Of a DNA stretch of 64,000 bases, positions 62,091-64,000 are shown in pieces. The translations under genes were made by a program, and so were the position numbers. Origin of the DNA: Methylobacterium soli. Its GTDB lineage: Bacteria; Pseudomonadota; Alphaproteobacteria; Rhizobiales; Beijerinckiaceae. Where the stretch lies: the NCBI RefSeq assembly GCF_008806385.1, contig NZ_VZZK01000003.1, forward strand, positions 1 through 64,000. Reading direction: 5' to 3'. Under the pieces are notes generated by a model. That model ran no database searches, had not been told where the DNA came from, and was given only the letters and a program-made list of their open reading frames with translations. Numbering within the stretch: position 1 is the first letter of the stretch; each line of letters begins with the position of its first letter.

Positions 62091-62261
62091 TTAGGGTCCT
62101 GGCATCGACATCGGCAGCGGCGCGGAGGCGAGCGTTGTGTGCGAGTTGGGCGCTACGTGGGTTGCGCGGTGAACAATCTCCGAATCGATGGCGATGGCCG
62201 CGGCCGGAACGAACAGCGCTACCAGAAGCCGCAGCATCACCTCTGTCAGAGCGGTTTTCAT
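62091..62261 (-). CDS. Small single-helix membrane or secreted protein, family member 2
   Basis: A 56-residue protein: MKTALTEVMLRLLVALFVPA then AAIAIDSEIVHRATHVAPNS and a Pro/Ala tail. The core AIAI-VHRA is shared with 56028-56192. Its ATG overlaps the stop of the interrupted gene upstream (ATGA), so they were one operon. Confidence 0.5.
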   Translation of the reverse strand: MKTALTEVMLRLLVALFVPAAAIAIDSEIVHRATHVAPNSHTTLASAPLPMSMPGP

Positions 62262-62365
62262 GCGGATCGCCTCCGTCTAGTCCAAGGAGAGCCCGCGTGA
62301 GGCTCAGGGGCGGGCGCTGTGTTGGCAGCGCGGTGCACGACCGTCGCGTTGATCGCGATGGGCTA

Positions 62366-63198
62366 GGGCTTGTTGAGATTCAACGTGAGTTGATGACGGC
62401 GGCACAGAGATAGATCAGAGCAGCAAAGCTCTGATCAGTCTTGTCGGCGCGCATGGCGATGCGCTTGAACTCTTTCAGCTTACCAAAGAAGTTCTCAACA
62501 AGGTGACGCCATGTGTAGAGATCGCGATCAATCTCGCGTGGCTCACGACGCTTGGGATGTTGAGAGATGACGACGGCGGCGCCGCGCTCATCCATCGCCT
62601 GGATGATCCAGTTGGCATCAAACACCTTGTCCGCAATCAGAGCTCCGAAGGTGACCCCCTCGATGAGGGGCGCGACCCCGATCGTATCGTGACGCTGACC
62701 CGGCAGGAGACTGAAGCGCACCAGATTGCCCAGCGCATCGGTCAAGGCCACGATCTTGGTGGTCCAGCCGCCCCGAGATTGGCCGATGGCCTGGCTTTCA
62801 GTCCCCCTTTTGCGCCTTGCCCATGGCGATGAACCTTGACAATCGTACCGTCCACCATCGCGCATTCCAGGTCCGGCTCGTCCGACACCGCCGCAAAGAT
62901 CCTGGCAAAGACGTCCGCCTTCACCCACTCGCGGTAGCGCTTGAACACCGTGTTCCACTTGCCGAAGGTCGACGGCAGATCACGCCAGGGGCTGCTTGTC
63001 CGAGCAATCCACAGCACCGCCTCCGGAAACAACCGCCCATCCATTCCGGTCCGGCCCGGATCGGTCGGCTTGCCCAGGCAGTGCGGCTCCATTTTCGCCT
63101 ATTGGGCGTCCGTCAGAACAAAGCGGTCCATGCCAAACTCCTTGCGGAGTTTGAATCATGCTGCCACCCAGAGCGAAACCCTGAACCTCAACAAGCCC
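62366..63198. mobile_element. IS5-family (IS427-like) insertion sequence, full-length
   Basis: An 833-bp element with ends GGGCTTGTTGAG and CTCAACAAGCCC; the insertion duplicates TA (it also reads as CTAG at both borders, the usual target for this group). It lies in a small membrane-protein gene. A 3' fragment of the same element is at 37164-37416. Confidence 0.88.
62380..63133 (-). pseudogene. IS5 transposase, two-frame with a stop near the start
   Basis: The first frame (MDRFVLTDAQ, TAG, AKMEPHCLGKPTDPGRTGMD to DGTIVKVHRHGQGAKGG) and the second (GQSRGGWTTKIVALTDALGN to KEFKRIAMRADKTDQSFAAL) overlap, as in IS427-group elements that join them by ribosomal frameshifting. Catalytic Asp residues (AMVDGTIVK; IADKVFDANWI) and the Glu region are present. 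The TAG at about 63107, where relatives have Trp, would stop the first frame, so this copy may be inactive. Confidence 0.8.
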
Positions 63199-63380
63199 TA
63201 GACCGCGACACACAACGGCACGAGGGTAAGGAACACGATCCGGTCCACGATCTCGTACATGCGGGTGCGCCTTCAGTGAGCCCTCGGGACTCCCCCGTGG
63301 CCGGCTGCTCTCCCGTCCCAGGTGAGCGCAGGCAAGCCTAACCGCTACCTGTGAACATTCACACTCCAGAGGGAGCGCGT

Positions 63381-64000
63381 CATGATTATCGGGCTCGCCG
63401 GCGCGGCCGGCGCGGGCACGTCCACCGCCGCCTACCTCGTGGAGCGCCTGGGCTACGCGCGCTGCCGGTTCTCGACGCCGCTCAAGGACATGCTGCGCGC
63501 CTTCTACCGCGCCTGCGGCCTACCCGAGACCGAGATCGAGCGGCGGATCGAGGGCGACCTCAAAGGCGTACCGGACCCGCTGCTCGGCGGGCACACACCC
63601 CGCGAGGGCATGATCGGGCTGGGCTACGATTGGGGCCGCGAGCGCATGCACCCGCTGATCTGGACGAGCGCGTGGCGGGGCAGCGCCCAGGCAGCGCTCG
63701 CCAGCGGCGCCCCGGGCGTACTGGCCGAGGACGTGCGCAACCCCGAGGAAGTGACCGAGATCCACGCGCTCGGCGGAGTCGTGGTCCGCATCCGGCGTCC
63801 CGACCTCGTCGTCGGAAGCCACGCCTTGGAGGCGCAGGACTTCCGTGTGGACGCGACCATCTGGAACGACGGGCCGGTCGCCCTCCTGGGCGCCCGCCTG
63901 GAAGGAATGCTGGGCCGCTACGAGCGCCGCAGCGGCGCGGCCCGAGACACCCACCAGCGCCCAACGGCGCCGACGCGATTGGCCCCTCCCCCGTGGAGGG
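63381..64000 (+). CDS. Deoxynucleoside-monophosphate-kinase-like P-loop protein, partial
   Basis: An open frame from ATG 63381 past the window end (at least 206 residues). IIGLAGAAGAGTSTAAYLVE is the P-loop of a dNMP/adenylate-kinase-like family common in phages and Methylobacterium, but the lysine of GAGKST is replaced by Thr (GAGTST). Later it matches family members (FSTPLKDMLRAFYRACGLPE, PGVLAEDVRNPEEVTEIHAL). AGAGGGAG is the ribosome site. Without the lysine, ATP binding should be poor, so activity is doubtful. The C-terminal ~30 residues appear extended past the usual end (RYERRSGAARDTHQRPTAPT). Confidence 0.75.

Larger units (their letters stand above)
62258..63260 (-). pseudogene. Small single-helix membrane protein, family member 3, split by IS5
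   Basis: The 5' part (63260-63199) reads MYEIVDRIVFLTLVPLCVAV, almost the same as member 1; the 3' part after the IS (62362-62258) continues PIAINATVVHRAANTAPAPE and ends in a stop overlapping the next gene. Removing the element leaves GTCTAGCCC, a TAG where member 1 has TGG (Trp). So the gene carried or gained a stop at exactly the insertion site. Confidence 0.6.

Noticed and set aside
1..64000. tRNA, rRNA or CRISPR arrays
   Set aside because: I found no cloverleaf with GGTTC-type T-arm and CCA context, no rRNA sequence and no regularly spaced direct repeats; a tRNA search tool would be decisive.

Overview
The window looks like chromosome or large-plasmid DNA of a Methylobacterium/Methylorubrum-type alphaproteobacterium. 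This is an inference from gene content (MucR-type regulator, FixJ-like regulators with PAS histidine kinases, several CDS typical of the group) and from the G/C-rich third codon positions of nearly all real genes. No rRNA, tRNA or CRISPR array was recognised. The region is accessory in character: about a dozen complete or broken insertion sequences (IS110, IS3, IS630, IS256, IS21, IS5, IS6 types), and many frameshifted or truncated genes, lie between intact operons.

Layout. 0-3.9 kb: end of a valine/malonate-semialdehyde degradation block (mmsA, mmsB), an amino-acid-type ABC binding protein, a DUF1185 protein and a broken ABC ATPase. 4.5-9 kb: an HTH-like orphan, a graveyard of gene and IS fragments, and a lipase pair (patatin plus secreted phospholipase-A2-like protein). 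9-11.3 kb: a PAS sensor kinase whose FixJ-like partner is truncated. 11.9-17.6 kb: a large MalT-type (LAL) regulator lying between two broken thiamine-diphosphate (TPP) oxidase genes; one of these is split by an IS256 element with an 8-bp target duplication. Three related CCCCC-N4-GGGGG palindromes lie upstream of these genes. 17.9-22.7 kb: MaoC dehydratase, GH15 glycosidase, universal stress protein, IS110. 23.1-29.1 kb: HlyD, fused ABC-2 permease, HlyD, and an MscS channel with a cyclic-nucleotide-binding domain. 30.1-34.1 kb: HxlR regulator, EmrA/EmrB-type pump and a frameshifted thioesterase. 34.5-38.5 kb: TauE/SafE exporter, frameshifted arsC, IS21 and IS5 fragments, a class III nucleotide cyclase. 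39-41.8 kb: a ketone-body/PHB-type operon (patatin, acetoacetate decarboxylase, 3-hydroxybutyrate dehydrogenase). 43.8-46.9 kb: an intact paralogue of the 9-11 kb two-component system plus a single-domain receiver. 46.9-49.4 kb: broken mucR, broken RND pump, IS6. 49.9-54.9 kb: a compact type III polyketide synthase cluster (PKS, MFS pump, FAD reductase, methyltransferase). 56.3-61.4 kb: FUSC/HlyD/YtcA efflux set and the one intact PoxB-like oxidase. 55.2-63.3 kb also holds a family of very small membrane proteins with a duplicated ~240-bp segment and an IS5 insertion. The window ends in a dNMP-kinase-like gene lacking the P-loop lysine.

Co-operation of genes. Within operons, overlaps of 4 bp (stop/start ATGA) tie kinase to regulator, MFS to PKS, HlyD to permease and HlyD to MFS. 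The most distinctive possible system is the LAL regulator with its shared palindromes and TPP oxidase genes, which seems to have been inactivated by an IS and frameshifts while a third oxidase copy stayed intact near 60 kb. Several single-base frameshifts in otherwise well-preserved genes (arsC, mucR, thioesterase, RND pump, TPP oxidase) could be real decay or base-calling errors; raw reads would decide.
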